This document shows, in pieces, positions 24,792-34,795 of a DNA stretch of 64,000 nt. The notes beneath the pieces are model-generated. The model searched no databases. It was not told the DNA's origin and saw only the letters and a program-made list of their open reading frames with translations. The position numbers and the translations under genes are program-made. The stretch covers positions 180,556-244,555 of the forward strand of contig JAHCHG010000007.1 in the NCBI GenBank assembly GCA_026129865.1, given 5' to 3'. Source of the DNA: Pyrinomonadaceae bacterium (GTDB lineage: Bacteria > Acidobacteriota > Blastocatellia > Pyrinomonadales > Pyrinomonadaceae). The first letter of the stretch is position 1, and each line of letters starts with the position of its first letter.

Positions 24792-26762
24792 TCACTGTTT
24801 TAGGAGCACAACAGGTGATTGTTCGGCTGCGAGAATGTCAGTGTAAAACTTCCGGATCTTGTCATAACTTTCCACTGGAACTTTCGTCCGGTTGGTCGTT
24901 AAACTCCTTGTGTAGTAAAGCTTTCCTTCTTTGACGGTATAACTGTTCTGATATACGCCAAACGAGGTTTTGAGATTAACAGAATCCGGGAGTTCGTCGA
25001 CCGCGAAGCCTTCCGGCAGATCGAAAACCGCGCTTTCCGAGAACGAGTCCGAATCTATCATGACCGGGTGCGTTCGGGTTTTATCGGTTAGGTAAATGGA
25101 ATTCGAACGGTTGACTATCGCCGGTTTGAAAACTAGTAATCTTCCCTGCATCAGCTGAGCATAGCGCGGTGCGGAAAATTCGACATCCAGATCAAAGCTC
25201 GCATCTGCATGATTGTCTTTCGGAGTCAATTTCTTCAGTCTAGCCGCAGTTGCGCCGCGCGTCAGCCAGCCCTCGAAAACGCGATTTACGTCTGCGTTTG
25301 AAAGTGTGCGAAAGAGTCTTCTTGAATATGTCGACGGCTGACCGTTCGATCGTTCGGTGATGACACCGTCAATGCTGCCATCGCCGAGAAGTTTTACCGC
25401 AACGTTGCGTTTAAATGTATTTGCTTCCGCCGGAGTTATCGGCATTTCGGAAAGAGTTCCGTTGTCGCCGGCAACGATCAGCGCAAGGCTCCCTTGTTCA
25501 TGATCGGGAAGATCGCCGACCGGCGTGTATGGATCGGTCGCGTCGAAGATCAGCAGCCGACCGAGTTTCTCGTGCATCATCACGGTCGGTGCGTCGGTTT
25601 CGTTCGAAACCTTTACGGCAACGATGCAATGATTAAACTGTCGCGGCGTAACCCATTCGCGCCGAACAAAGGTCGGATCGCCCGAGAATATGACAACCGG
25701 AAACGCGTCGATGTTTAATGTTTTCAACATCGCACGCATCAAATTTGCCTTGTCTTTACAATCGCCGTAACCGCGTCCAAAAACGAGATCCGAAGATCTC
25801 GGGCGAAGCCCGTTTCCGTAACCAACTCCGATATCGATAGAAATATACTGCAGATTTTGAACGTACGTTCCGATCGCGCGGATCTTGTCCAACTCAGTTT
25901 TCGCGTTTACCGTCAATTCTTTCGCTTTGTTGGCTATGTCGTCGTTGATAATGACTTGCGGATCGTACATTCCCGTCAGCCAGCGCGAAAGCTCAACCCA
26001 ATCGGAAAAAGTTCGTGCTCCGGCTTGAGAATTATCTTCAGGCTGATAATTTATCGCGACCAACGGGACAAGGTTCTTTACCGTCGGGCTCATCGGTTCG
26101 ATCGGAATGAACGGCAGATCGCTCAACTGCCAGGTATAACTCGAACCGTTCACCTGCGGTTTGATCTCGGCATGATTAAACGTCATGCTGGTCGCTTTCC
26201 AGCCGCTTGGCAGATTTAATACAAAACGCGATGAAATGGTCGGAAGCCGTGATTGCGCCTGCCAAATGTCTTGAAAGAGCAGCGGTCTTTCTTCAGTCGT
26301 GATCGTGTATCCAAAAACGAATCCCGCGTCGACGTCATCACGCGCCGAAATGATCATTTCGCGACCTTCGTTGTAAACGTCGTCCGGATCGGCAATTCGG
26401 TCGATAACCGTTTTTTTATCGTAATCTTTCCATGTTCCGTCGGGACGAATTATCCATGCTTTTATTTCGCGAACTCTTCCCGAACTAACCAGATAATCCG
26501 CAACCGCGCGTGCATAACCTCTACCTTCACGATTAATGATCTTGATCGCTAAATTCTCGGTTTTCGTGAGCATTCCGTTGCTGCCGTACGTTACGATCTC
26601 TTCGTCGTACAGAACAACGCCGTCAACGTCCTTGTCATATGTCGCGGTTGTGATCGAAGCAGCCTGCCGCATCCACGGCGGCGGAGCATCGGCTGCGAGC
26701 GCCGGCATCGAGAGGAAAAAAATAAATAGTGAAAGTAGTAAAAAATGCTTCTTGTAAATCAT
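24792..26762 (-). CDS. DUF3857/transglutaminase-like secreted protein, catalytic Cys present
   Basis: 656 residues from MIYKKHF (26762), with a signal peptide ending near PALAADA. The N-terminal third is a DUF3857 domain (ENLAIKIINREGRGYA, GFVFGYTITTEERPL). The central transglutaminase-like core has RGYGDCKDKANLMRAML with the catalytic Cys at about 335, a His in QFNHCIVAVKV and an Asp in FDATDPYTPVGDLP, giving a full triad. The C-terminal part is a beta-rich DUF3858-like region. It is the third and most divergent of three tandem paralogues. Its substrate is unknown; related proteins are exported. Confidence 0.85.
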   Translation of the reverse strand: MIYKKHFLLLSLFIFFLSMPALAADAPPPWMRQAASITTATYDKDVDGVVLYDEEIVTYGSNGMLTKTENLAIKIINREGRGYARAVADYLVSSGRVREIKAWIIRPDGTWKDYDKKTVIDRIADPDDVYNEGREMIISARDDVDAGFVFGYTITTEERPLLFQDIWQAQSRLPTISSRFVLNLPSGWKATSMTFNHAEIKPQVNGSSYTWQLSDLPFIPIEPMSPTVKNLVPLVAINYQPEDNSQAGARTFSDWVELSRWLTGMYDPQVIINDDIANKAKELTVNAKTELDKIRAIGTYVQNLQYISIDIGVGYGNGLRPRSSDLVFGRGYGDCKDKANLMRAMLKTLNIDAFPVVIFSGDPTFVRREWVTPRQFNHCIVAVKVSNETDAPTVMMHEKLGRLLIFDATDPYTPVGDLPDHEQGSLALIVAGDNGTLSEMPITPAEANTFKRNVAVKLLGDGSIDGVITERSNGQPSTYSRRLFRTLSNADVNRVFEGWLTRGATAARLKKLTPKDNHADASFDLDVEFSAPRYAQLMQGRLLVFKPAIVNRSNSIYLTDKTRTHPVMIDSDSFSESAVFDLPEGFAVDELPDSVNLKTSFGVYQNSYTVKEGKLYYTRSLTTNRTKVPVESYDKIRKFYTDILAAEQSPVVLLKQ

Positions 26763-26786
26763 AAGGTTCTCCAAATTTCGGACGAG

Positions 26787-28739
26787 CTAATTTTGTTTCA
26801 GCGTGACCGAATGACTGTTTGCCTGGTGAAAAAGGTCAAAAAGTTTCTTCAGAGCCGGATACGCCGTCGCCGGAAAAAGCACATGGCTTTTTGCACCGAA
26901 GAAAAATTTGCGTTTGTAAATCAATTTGCGGTCCGCCGGCGAATTGGAAATATTAATTTCGAGCGAACTGATCTTATCGGGGTCGGCTACGTTGCCGGGC
27001 GCATCGGCATTATCGAGGGAAAAGGTCTCCGGATATGCGATCTCAACATCATCATTCTCCGCCCACGGATATGAAAAATAAATGTTGTAACTTCGTTCAG
27101 AAGCCGAAAATACAGAATTCGCACCGGTTTCGAAAAATCCGGGCTGAAAGAACATCCGCTTGCCGGTTTTCTGAGCATAATTGCTGACCTTCACTTTGAA
27201 AATATAGATCAGGGGTTTTTCCGGCTCTTCGAAATTTTCGATCGTAATGTCGGAGATCTCCGCTGTTTTCAGTAGATCCGTCAATTCTTCTTTAATATCC
27301 GATTCACGTTTTTCCGGTGCGTCGCGAAAACCGGAACGGCGCCGCGAGATCGCCTGATGACCTGTGAACTCGAGCCGTGCCAATCCTTCCAAAGTGCCGT
27401 CCTCGCTCAATTTAAACGTTCCTTTTCGATTTGCAAGGGACTTTTCAGGCGGCGACAGTGGAAGTTTTCGCCATGTATGAGTTGTTTCTTCAACCACCAT
27501 CGCATTGACGCTTTCTTCATACCAATCGACCGAACCGAATGGCATAAACGGCGTGCCGGGATCGAGATAAGTCCATTTATTGTCAACAAGAACACCGATC
27601 CCGAGAAAATGAAGATACAGCGGCGAACTGTCTTTACCCGGATCAAAAAAGCTTTCGCTCCGATCGCCGGAATAAACCAGTGCGACCGGGAATCCGGCGG
27701 ATTTGGCGAGCGCGGCAAAGGTTATGTTGATGTCGCTGCTCGAACCCATACCGAGTTTTAAAACATCGTCGACGTCCTTAATTTTCAGCTTTTCGATCTT
27801 TTCCGAATCGAATGCCTGATCGTACGAGACATTTTTCAGCCGCCGCTGAGCAAATTCGTAAAGCCGTCGAACTTTTTCGTCGCTCGACGCAGCCGGGCGA
27901 GTCAGCTCTTCGGCTTTTTGTTTTGTAACCTTTGAAGGTTTAGCTGCTTCGCGAAGAAAATTGCTTCGCGCCATTCCCCAGAAGCTCCAGTTAAAAAGTG
28001 AACCGATCGTCCGGTAAGAAAGCCCGACCCAGTATCGAACCTCGTCCTCCGGCGGCATTCGCGGTTCTTCTTTCAGTGCGGGAACATTTGAAAGCGATCC
28101 GACGAAAAATCCGTCGGAATTTTCAACAAAGCGCATTTCCGGAGTGTTTCGATAGCTGAAACTCGGCGTCCATCCTTTGTATGGGCGGACGAAATAAGTG
28201 ATCTTCTGCATCGGAATATCGCGCTGAAAGATCAATGTTTCGCCGTCCAGAGAGTCATTTTTCAAAGTTTCCGAATAGCGGTATTCGACTATAACGCCGG
28301 GTTCGATCGCCGGAATCGCGAACGATTTTGCGAGTATCTTGATTTTGCCGGCTTTCACGATCTCACGTTCGAATATATCGCCCGGGTTGAGGTCAACTAT
28401 GGTACCGTCGGGCTTTATCACGCGCGCGGCAACGTCTTCGATCTTTCGACCTTTGTAAAATGGAATATCGACCTTGCTGAACCGTTCGCGCCCGCGTTCG
28501 GTAAAGATCTTTACGCGAACATAATGGTCGTACGACAGTTTTCTGCTTTTTTTATCGTCGAGCCAGACTTCCCAAAAGATCGCTTCAGCGTCGGCATTTT
28601 TATCGACGACGGGCTCTTTCATCGCAAGTTCGGCTGGTGTTACCGGTTTCCAGGTGTTCGTTTCGCCGGCGATTGCGCCGGTTACAAATAGTGAAAGTAA
28701 TACAACGGTCGAAAATATCGACAAACGAGAGAATTTCAT
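26787..28739 (-). CDS. DUF3857 protein with pseudo-transglutaminase core (Cys to Ser)
   Basis: 650 residues with a signal peptide (SIFSTVVLLSLFVTGAIAG). DUF3857 occupies about 50-250 (DHYVRVKIFTERGRERFSKVD, EPGVIVEYRYSE). In the transglutaminase-like core the catalytic-Cys position reads GMGSSSDINITF, so Cys is replaced by Ser at about 334, although the His and Asp regions (LYLHFLGIGV, YLDPGTPF) are kept. It is closely related along its whole length to the upstream gene and less to the downstream one. Probably exported, binding rather than cleaving or cross-linking peptides, which is inference. Confidence 0.82.
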   Translation of the reverse strand: MKFSRLSIFSTVVLLSLFVTGAIAGETNTWKPVTPAELAMKEPVVDKNADAEAIFWEVWLDDKKSRKLSYDHYVRVKIFTERGRERFSKVDIPFYKGRKIEDVAARVIKPDGTIVDLNPGDIFEREIVKAGKIKILAKSFAIPAIEPGVIVEYRYSETLKNDSLDGETLIFQRDIPMQKITYFVRPYKGWTPSFSYRNTPEMRFVENSDGFFVGSLSNVPALKEEPRMPPEDEVRYWVGLSYRTIGSLFNWSFWGMARSNFLREAAKPSKVTKQKAEELTRPAASSDEKVRRLYEFAQRRLKNVSYDQAFDSEKIEKLKIKDVDDVLKLGMGSSSDINITFAALAKSAGFPVALVYSGDRSESFFDPGKDSSPLYLHFLGIGVLVDNKWTYLDPGTPFMPFGSVDWYEESVNAMVVEETTHTWRKLPLSPPEKSLANRKGTFKLSEDGTLEGLARLEFTGHQAISRRRSGFRDAPEKRESDIKEELTDLLKTAEISDITIENFEEPEKPLIYIFKVKVSNYAQKTGKRMFFQPGFFETGANSVFSASERSYNIYFSYPWAENDDVEIAYPETFSLDNADAPGNVADPDKISSLEINISNSPADRKLIYKRKFFFGAKSHVLFPATAYPALKKLFDLFHQANSHSVTLKQN

Positions 28740-28758
28740 AAATATTCTAAACAGTATC

Positions 28759-30723
28759 CTATTTTTGCCTCAAAGATAGAGAATGTGCGCTTGCGCGGTG
28801 AAACCCGTCGAAAAGATTCTTTATCGACGAATAAAATGCAGCTGGAAATTGGATGGATTCTCCGCTGCCAAATTGAAAATCGCGTTTGTAATAAAGCGTG
28901 CGAGTCGCCGGGTTATGACCGATCGAAATATTCAAAACGCCGATCTTTCGCGGGTCGGAAACTTCCGCCGGAACATCCGGATTATCAAGCTCAAACGATT
29001 CCGGATACTGGATCGAAATATTGTCGTGAACTTCCCACGGATAGCTGAAATAGATATCGTGGACGCGCGTTGAAGCCGAAAATACGGGCTTCGCGTTCGC
29101 TTCAAAAACGCCGGGCTGCATAAACATACGTTTGCCGGTCTTTTGCGCGTAGTTTGGGACGCGGACGAGATATTCGTAAGTAAATGGCTTTTCCGGATCG
29201 TTAGCGTTTTCTATCTTGATGCCCGTTACCTCGGCTGTCGGCATTGATGCTTTAACGTTCCTTATCAAACGCTCTTCGCGCTGGTTTTGGCTTTCGTCAT
29301 AATTGAGAAGTTTGTGATATTCGGACAGATGTCCCGTGTACTCGCCGGAAACAATGCCTTCGAGCGTGCCTTCTTCATCCAATTTAAATCGTCCGTTTCT
29401 GCGGTGAGCAGTTTTGTCCGAAGGAGATAACGGGGTTTTTGACCAGATATAATCTTTTTTTCCTATCAACAGCGCGCTTTCGCGTTCGTCATGCCATTGC
29501 AGCATTCCTTCCGGAATAAAATAGCTTCCCGGATCGTAAAACCGCCAACCATTTCCGACTTTTACCGCGATCACAGATAGATGAACGAACATCGATTGTT
29601 TATGAAGTTCGGGATTAAAAAAGAACCTGCTGCGGTTGCCGGTGTAAACGTATCTGGCTTCAAATCCGGCTGCGGTAACCATTGCGCCGAACAGAGTATT
29701 GATATCGACCGAGTTACCGCGCTTTTCGGCAAGCGCATCTTTGGCATTGTCGATTCCGTCGGCTAACTCTGCGCGCTGTTCGCGTGAAAGAGTTGGATCG
29801 TAGGAAAGGTTTCGAATCTGCGTTTTGCAGAAATTGAAGATCCGAGAAATCTTTTCCTCGTCGCTATTCGCATTGGCGATCAGCTCGGGAACCAGTTTTT
29901 TGATGTCTTTTTTAGGTTCGAATGCTTTATACCATTCCGATCTAATTCCCGAAAACCTGCCCCAATAGGTAGATGCGGAAATCGGACCGTTGTCCGGAAA
30001 AATGAGCATCCATGACCGGACCTGATCGCTCGGCGGCATGTAAGGTTCGGATTTGAACGAAGGAATATTCGCCATTGACGCCAGGTAATAACCTTTTTCG
30101 TCCTCGACAAAAGATGCGCTTCCGGCATTGAATGCCAGCCAGCGCATTCTGTTTCCGCGCCAGGGCTTTAAGTAAAATTTGAATGTTCTGATCGGCGTAT
30201 CGCGTTGAAAATATATCGGCATTACGCCGATTCCGGTATTCTTCGCAATTTCCTTGTAGCGATATTCGATGATCACGCCGGGTTCGATATTTGGAATCGC
30301 AAACGAGGTAGCTTTTACTTTTTCGTCGTTGTCGCGGACGATCTCACGTTCGAAAATATCGGCAGTGCCGATCTCGACGATCGAACCGTCCGGTCTTATC
30401 ACCCGGGCGCTGACATCTTTGATCTTTGTGTTGCGAAGGTAAGGAATATCGACTTTACTGTACTTTTCACGACCTTTTTCCGTGAAAACCTTGATTCGAA
30501 CGTAATTTTCTTCGATCAAATTTTGAGTTGCGTCGTTCAGACGAACTTCCCAAAACAGTATCTCGGCGTCAGCGCCGCTTTCGACGGAAGATGCGGTCAT
30601 TTGCCTTTCTGCCGGTGAAACCGGGCGCCAGGGTTCGTCGCCGCCAAAGATATTCTGAGTTACGAGCAGGAAAAGACAGGAAAACCAAAGCAACCGGAGC
30701 TGCTTTATGAGGTAACGAAACAT
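28759..30723 (-). CDS. DUF3857 protein with pseudo-transglutaminase core (Cys to Ser)
   Basis: 654 residues from MFRYLIKQLR (30723), giving a normal signal peptide; the open frame extends 47 codons further upstream but those look non-coding. The architecture matches the next gene: DUF3857 (ENYVRIKVFTEKGREKYSKVD), then KRGNSVDINTLFGAMV with Ser338 where the catalytic Cys should be, then the beta-rich end sharing NYAQKTGKRMFMQPG. First gene of the three-paralogue operon, with 19 bases to the second. Confidence 0.82.
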   Translation of the reverse strand: MFRYLIKQLRLLWFSCLFLLVTQNIFGGDEPWRPVSPAERQMTASSVESGADAEILFWEVRLNDATQNLIEENYVRIKVFTEKGREKYSKVDIPYLRNTKIKDVSARVIRPDGSIVEIGTADIFEREIVRDNDEKVKATSFAIPNIEPGVIIEYRYKEIAKNTGIGVMPIYFQRDTPIRTFKFYLKPWRGNRMRWLAFNAGSASFVEDEKGYYLASMANIPSFKSEPYMPPSDQVRSWMLIFPDNGPISASTYWGRFSGIRSEWYKAFEPKKDIKKLVPELIANANSDEEKISRIFNFCKTQIRNLSYDPTLSREQRAELADGIDNAKDALAEKRGNSVDINTLFGAMVTAAGFEARYVYTGNRSRFFFNPELHKQSMFVHLSVIAVKVGNGWRFYDPGSYFIPEGMLQWHDERESALLIGKKDYIWSKTPLSPSDKTAHRRNGRFKLDEEGTLEGIVSGEYTGHLSEYHKLLNYDESQNQREERLIRNVKASMPTAEVTGIKIENANDPEKPFTYEYLVRVPNYAQKTGKRMFMQPGVFEANAKPVFSASTRVHDIYFSYPWEVHDNISIQYPESFELDNPDVPAEVSDPRKIGVLNISIGHNPATRTLYYKRDFQFGSGESIQFPAAFYSSIKNLFDGFHRASAHSLSLRQK

Positions 30724-30896
30724 AAATCTACAAAGCCTCTTATTTAGTTTTTCTTTATAATTGACCGGGAAAGACCGGAGAAACATGAAGCAGCAAAGGG
30801 ACGCTGCCGCACAACCTAAAAATTCTAACGCCGAAATATTATAACAGCGATATTTAATTAGCAAGACTTTTTTGCCGCTGTCGAAAGCTGTGTGTA

Positions 30897-30905
30897 TGCT
30901 ATAAT
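30897..30905 (+). promoter_or_regulatory. Extended -10 promoter of the aldolase gene
   Basis: TGC followed by a perfect TATAAT (30900-30905), an extended -10 element. The -35 region is weak. Transcription would begin near 30912, giving a leader of about 45 bases before the aldolase ATG. Confidence 0.5.
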
Positions 30906-30956
30906 CTTGCGAAAAACGCTCTATTTATCACATTTTTCAAATTTAGGAGACTATTA

Positions 30957-32033
30957 ATGGCTAGCGATTTCAGTAAAATACAAGAACTTTTGGGTGATGA
31001 GGCAGAAACTTTATTGAATCACAGATCGACGACGATCCCGAAGGAAAATCTTAACGTGCCCGGCGGCGATTTTGTCGATCGTGTTTGGCTGGATTCAGAT
31101 CGCAATCCGGCGGTTTTGCGATCGTTGCAGACACTTTTCAGCAATGGAAGACTCGCGGGAACAGGTTATTTGTCGATCCTGCCGGTCGATCAGGGAATTG
31201 AACATTCGGCGGGCGCGTCGTTTGCTCCGAACCCGAAGCTTTTCGATCCGAAGAACATAGTCGAACTCGCCATCGAAGGCGGCTGCAACGCGGTTGCTTC
31301 GACATTCGGCGCCTTAGGCATCGTTGCGCGGCGTTATGCGCATAAGATTCCTTTCGTTGTGAAAATAAATCACAATGAATTATTAACGTATCCGAATAAG
31401 TTCGACCAGGTATTGTTCGGAACGATCGAACAGGCGAGAAATATGGGTGCAATAGCCGTAGGTGCGACAGTTTATTTCGGTTCTGAAGAATCAACGCGCC
31501 AGATCACCGAGATCGCAGAGGCATTTGCCTATGCTCACGAACTCGGAATGGCTACGATCCTCTGGTGTTATCTTAGAAATCCGCAGTTCAAAACATCGCA
31601 GGGCGATATGCATGCGTCTGCCGATCTTACGGGACAGGCGAATCATCTTGGCGTTACGATCCAGGCGGATATCATAAAGCAAAAATTGCCGACGAATAAC
31701 GGCGGTTACAACGCTTTGAATATGGAAAGCAGCTACGGAAAAACCAGTCCTAAGGTCTATTCGGATCTGACCTCGGAAAATCCGATCGACCTTGTCCGAT
31801 ATCAGGTTGCGAATTGCTTTATGGGACGCTGCGGGCTGATCAATTCGGGCGGCGAGTCAAAAGGCTCAAGCGATCTTGCCGATGCGGTTCGAACGGCGGT
31901 CGTCAACAAACGCGGCGGCGGAATGGGTTTGATCTCCGGACGCAAAGCGTTTCAGCGCCCGACGGCTGAAGGTATTGAATTGCTCAATGCAATTCAAGAT
32001 GTTTATCTTTCGAAAGAAGTAACTGTCGCATAG
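30957..32033 (+). CDS. fbaB: Class I fructose-bisphosphate aldolase (FbaB/DhnA type)
   Basis: 358 residues, close to E. coli Fba[52 protein letters not shown] and [14 protein letters not shown] are signatures of the archaeal-type class I aldolase, which forms a Schiff base with an internal lysine and needs no metal. It splits fructose 1,6-bisphosphate into triose phosphates. AGGAG precedes the ATG. It has its own promoter and terminator, so it is a single-gene unit. Confidence 0.93.
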   Translation: MASDFSKIQELLGDEAETLLNHRSTTIPKENLNVPGGDFVDRVWLDSDRNPAVLRSLQTLFSNGRLAGTGYLSILPVDQGIEHSAGASFAPNPKLFDPKNIVELAIEGGCNAVASTFGALGIVARRYAHKIPFVVKINHNELLTYPNKFDQVLFGTIEQARNMGAIAVGATVYFGSEESTRQITEIAEAFAYAHELGMATILWCYLRNPQFKTSQGDMHASADLTGQANHLGVTIQADIIKQKLPTNNGGYNALNMESSYGKTSPKVYSDLTSENPIDLVRYQVANCFMGRCGLINSGGESKGSSDLADAVRTAVVNKRGGGMGLISGRKAFQRPTAEGIELLNAIQDVYLSKEVTVA

Positions 32034-32054
32034 GATCTATAATTTTTCATACTT

Positions 32055-32089
32055 AAAAGCCTGTCCGAATTTTCGGGCGGGCTTTTTTT
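32055..32089 (+). terminator. Terminator of the aldolase gene
   Basis: AAAAGCCTGTCCGAA and TTCGGGCGGGCTTTT form a long stem with G-U pairs and a very small loop, ending in seven T. It lies just after the aldolase stop codon. Confidence 0.8.
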
Positions 32090-32197
32090 ATTTTTTTGTG
32101 ATTCTGAATCCGATAGCCAAATGTCCGCGAAAACGGTTTCAAGAACGACAAATTGTTCATTCTGAAATTCAAATTTAATTTTATGAGGGGTAAAAAG

Positions 32198-32770
32198 ATG
32201 AAAAAAGTATTTTTAGGAGTTATTTCGTTTGCGATGTTATTCGCACTTAGCGTGGTTGATGTTTCGGCGCAGAAAATGGGTTCTGACAAAGTAACGGTCG
32301 GCGGCGAAGCAATGTACAAAACAAAGGATATTGTTGATAACGCTGTAAATTCACAGGCTCACACAACACTTGTTGCCGCAGTTAAAGCGGCAGGTTTGGT
32401 TGAAACGCTGAAGAGTGAAGGTCCGTTCACGGTATTCGCGCCGGTCAATGACGCGTTCGAAAACCTGCCGGACGGCACGGTCGCAACGCTTCTAAAGCCG
32501 GAAAACAAAGCCATGTTGTCCAAGATCTTGACCTACCACGTTGTTGCCGGAAATTTTGACGCCGCTTCGATCATGAAAGCGATCAAAAAAGGTAACGGCA
32601 AAGCCGAACTGAAAACCGTCGCCGGCGGAACACTTACCGCAATGATGAATGGTCCGATGAACGTAGTAGTCATGGATGAAAAGGGAAACACAGCGAACAT
32701 TTCGACATATGACGTCAAACAATCCAATGGCGTTATTCATGTTATCGACACAGTGCTTTTGCCTAATTAA
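32198..32770 (+). CDS. Secreted fasciclin-domain protein
   Basis: 190 residues from MKKVFLG (32198), which has AGGGG 8 bases upstream. After a signal peptide ending VVDVSAQ comes one fasciclin (FAS1) domain: TTLVAAVKAAGLVETLKSEG, FTVFAPVNDAFENLP, LTYHVVAGNF, and the terminal SNGVIHVIDTVLLP. These domains act in cell-surface adhesion or matrix binding. The bacterial role is not known in detail. Single gene with its own terminator. Confidence 0.9.
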   Translation: MKKVFLGVISFAMLFALSVVDVSAQKMGSDKVTVGGEAMYKTKDIVDNAVNSQAHTTLVAAVKAAGLVETLKSEGPFTVFAPVNDAFENLPDGTVATLLKPENKAMLSKILTYHVVAGNFDAASIMKAIKKGNGKAELKTVAGGTLTAMMNGPMNVVVMDEKGNTANISTYDVKQSNGVIHVIDTVLLPN

Positions 32771-32800
32771 GTTTGTAACGGGACTTAATTTCTGCAAGCA

Positions 32801-32837
32801 AAAAGAGCCGCGGTTTATCAAGTTCCGCGGCTCTTTT
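32801..32837. terminator. Bidirectional terminator
   Basis: A 13-bp perfect inverted repeat AAAAGAGCCGCGG / CCGCGGCTCTTTT with an 11-base loop, placed between the convergent fasciclin and metallo-hydrolase genes. A and T runs on both sides serve both directions. Confidence 0.88.
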
Positions 32838-32853
32838 AACATTTTAGGTGCAG

Positions 32854-33771
32854 TTATTTCTTCATCATATTTATCGAATAGCTGTTATAGATAGTTTCGA
32901 TCCACCTGTCCGTATTGATGAAACCGGAACCCGCATCTTTATATTTTTCCTGGAATCCGGTTTTTTTAATATCCACCAAAGATTTCCCCTCACTCATAGA
33001 TTTTCTAACCATCAATGTGGTTTCGACAAGCATTTGATGGTAATTTTTCAGGTCTTCCATCGTTGAAACCGGTCCGTGACCCGGAATCAGTTTGGCATCA
33101 GCCGGTATCATCTGTATCAAATCGCCAATGTTCTTTACCAATCCTTCGACGCTGCCGCCGCTTGCGAGATCAACGAAAGGAAAGCGATCGACAAAAAAAT
33201 CGTCGCCTAGATGAACAACATTTGAACCGGTGAAAAATATGACGGTGTCGCCGTCCGTGTGTCCTTTTGGAAAATGCACGGCTTTTACTTCTTCGCCGTT
33301 GAAATAGATCGAAAGTCCTGTATCATACGTGATCGACGGAAGTCCCATTTTCGGGGTCGGTGTGCGTTTTTGACCGCCAAATTCGGTCGTGTTCAGAAGC
33401 CGGTCGCGGACGTTTCTGTGCGCCACGATAATCGAGTCCTGACCGAACACAACGTTCCCGCCGGTGTGATCGCCGTGCCAATGCGTATTAAAAGTGTATT
33501 TCGGTTTGTCGGTGCCGAGCTTTTTCAGTTCGGCTTTTAGCTGAGCCGCTATATCTTCAAACTGCGTGTCAATCGTCATCAGACCATCTTCACCGTAGGA
33601 AACTCCGATATTCCCGCCGCGCCCGAAAAGCGCGTAAACATTTCCATTTACTTTTTCAAGTTTTAACTGAAGTTCCTGCTGCGGCTCACTTTTTTTAATT
33701 AATGAAACATGTGCCGATGTAGAAAAAGCGCAAACGCTGATAAGCGCAAATAAACCGATAATTCTTTTCAT
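32854..33771 (-). CDS. Secreted metallo-beta-lactamase-fold hydrolase
   Basis: 305 residues with a signal peptide (ALISVCAFSTSAH). Zinc ligands are visible in NTHWHGDHTGGN (HxHxDH), FPKGHTDGD and LIPGHGP. DDFFVDRFPFVDLASGG is typical of the SoxH/quinoprotein-relay-like MBL hydrolases seen in Acidobacteriota and Bacteroidota. The substrate cannot be predicted. The preceding long gap and own terminator suggest a monocistronic unit. Confidence 0.88.
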   Translation of the reverse strand: MKRIIGLFALISVCAFSTSAHVSLIKKSEPQQELQLKLEKVNGNVYALFGRGGNIGVSYGEDGLMTIDTQFEDIAAQLKAELKKLGTDKPKYTFNTHWHGDHTGGNVVFGQDSIIVAHRNVRDRLLNTTEFGGQKRTPTPKMGLPSITYDTGLSIYFNGEEVKAVHFPKGHTDGDTVIFFTGSNVVHLGDDFFVDRFPFVDLASGGSVEGLVKNIGDLIQMIPADAKLIPGHGPVSTMEDLKNYHQMLVETTLMVRKSMSEGKSLVDIKKTGFQEKYKDAGSGFINTDRWIETIYNSYSINMMKK

Positions 33772-33834
33772 ATTCGCTCCCTGATCTGATATTGGATTTT
33801 GGAGAATTGTATCACAACGGCGTTAGCCGATTTT

Positions 33835-34128
33835 CTAAGAAACTTCCTGAAAGCGCATAAGCTGCTTTTCGATATTGAACGTCACACGATCTTTCAATAT
33901 AAATGCGATCGCCTCGCGATAAGTTTCGGAATTCGGTTTTCCGGAAAAACACGGAGTTTCAATTTCGGTGAGGCTCAGATAGCTGATCAGACAGCTTAAG
34001 AGCATCCAAAGCAGGATCTCCTCTTTGGTGCCGATCGGATTATGCTTCCAGATCACTTCGCGGTCGTCGATGATACCGCTGACAATTCGTTCAAATTCGC
34101 TTTCGCTGATCGATCTCATACCACACAT
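33835..34128 (-). CDS. Small protein of unknown function
   Basis: 97 residues (94 if it starts at the fourth codon, MRSISESEF). The sequence is mostly helical and acidic, with EFERIVSGIIDDREVIWKHN and LLWMLLSCLISYLSL. No family is recognised. Codon usage looks like the neighbours. The start is not supported by a clear ribosome-binding site, so the boundaries are uncertain. Confidence 0.5.
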   Translation of the reverse strand: MCGMRSISESEFERIVSGIIDDREVIWKHNPIGTKEEILLWMLLSCLISYLSLTEIETPCFSGKPNSETYREAIAFILKDRVTFNIEKQLMRFQEVS

Positions 34129-34528
34129 TTAACCACAGGTTTGAAACGAAAATCGAAAGTGGTGAATGGACTAAAATCAGACATCGTTCTGAATAGCTTC
34201 ACTGCACGTGTACGGTTGATATACAACACCGGATTGGTCGAAAAACGACGCGAATAACAATATGACCGAATAAAAATCGACAGTAAACCTCATATTTCTT
34301 TGCGGTCGCTACTTTGGTACGGCGGTTGCTTTAACTTAAGAGCGTTGAAAGAATTGATTGAACGTTCGGAAGATTTTGAACTATTGGGGGGGCAGATTTT
34401 TCCGAATTTGATGTTGACTCTTTCTTTTCAAGGGTTATTGAACGAACAAGGGAAGGTTAACATTTTCTTCAATTATCTGATTCTTCTGGGATTGTGATGA
34501 CTACGACGTGGAAAGTGTTAGGGGAAAA

Positions 34529-34590
34529 GGGTCGGTTTTTTTAGGCAAAACCTACAAAATGGGGGGTAGGAAAAAAGCCGACCTTTTTTA
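34529..34590 (+). terminator. Long hairpin followed by T-run in the gene-poor region
   Basis: GGTCGGTTTTTT (left) pairs with AAAAAAGCCGACC (right, one bulge) and CCTAC with GTAGG nearer the loop. TTTTTTA follows. It looks like a plus-strand terminator or the 3' part of a small RNA. Confidence 0.45.
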
Positions 34591-34654
34591 TTCAAGATAC
34601 GGGTTGGTGAACGGATTTTCTTTTGAATTTGTGCGGGGTTGGGCTTCCGCTTGC

Positions 34655-34704
34655 AGTTAAATTGCGAGGAGAATTTAACTTGATTTTTTTGGGCTGAAAA
34701 TCAA
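34655..34704 (+). other. Two adjoining hairpins
   Basis: AGTTAAATT / AATTTAACT (9 bp, loop GCGAGGAG) is followed without a gap by TTGATTTT / AAAATCAA (8 bp). Both stems are perfect. They share one base (34680). This is unexpected for random AT-rich sequence and fits an untranslated structured RNA. Confidence 0.4.
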
Positions 34705-34795
34705 AATTTTTTTTGATAACGAAATTCGCTTTTTATTTTGTAATATCACGAGTTTCATTATCGTCTTCGTTTTTGAGTTTTGATTTTCAAATGCT

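Noticed and set aside
30724..30864. 47-codon N-terminal extension of the first DUF3857 gene
   Set aside because: It would place the signal peptide in the interior of the protein, and the internal ATG at 30723 gives a normal exported start.
34300..34497. 65-codon plus-strand frame in the gene-poor region
   Set aside because: TTG start without a ribosome-binding site and no similarity to known proteins. It remains possible because a hairpin with a T-run follows it.
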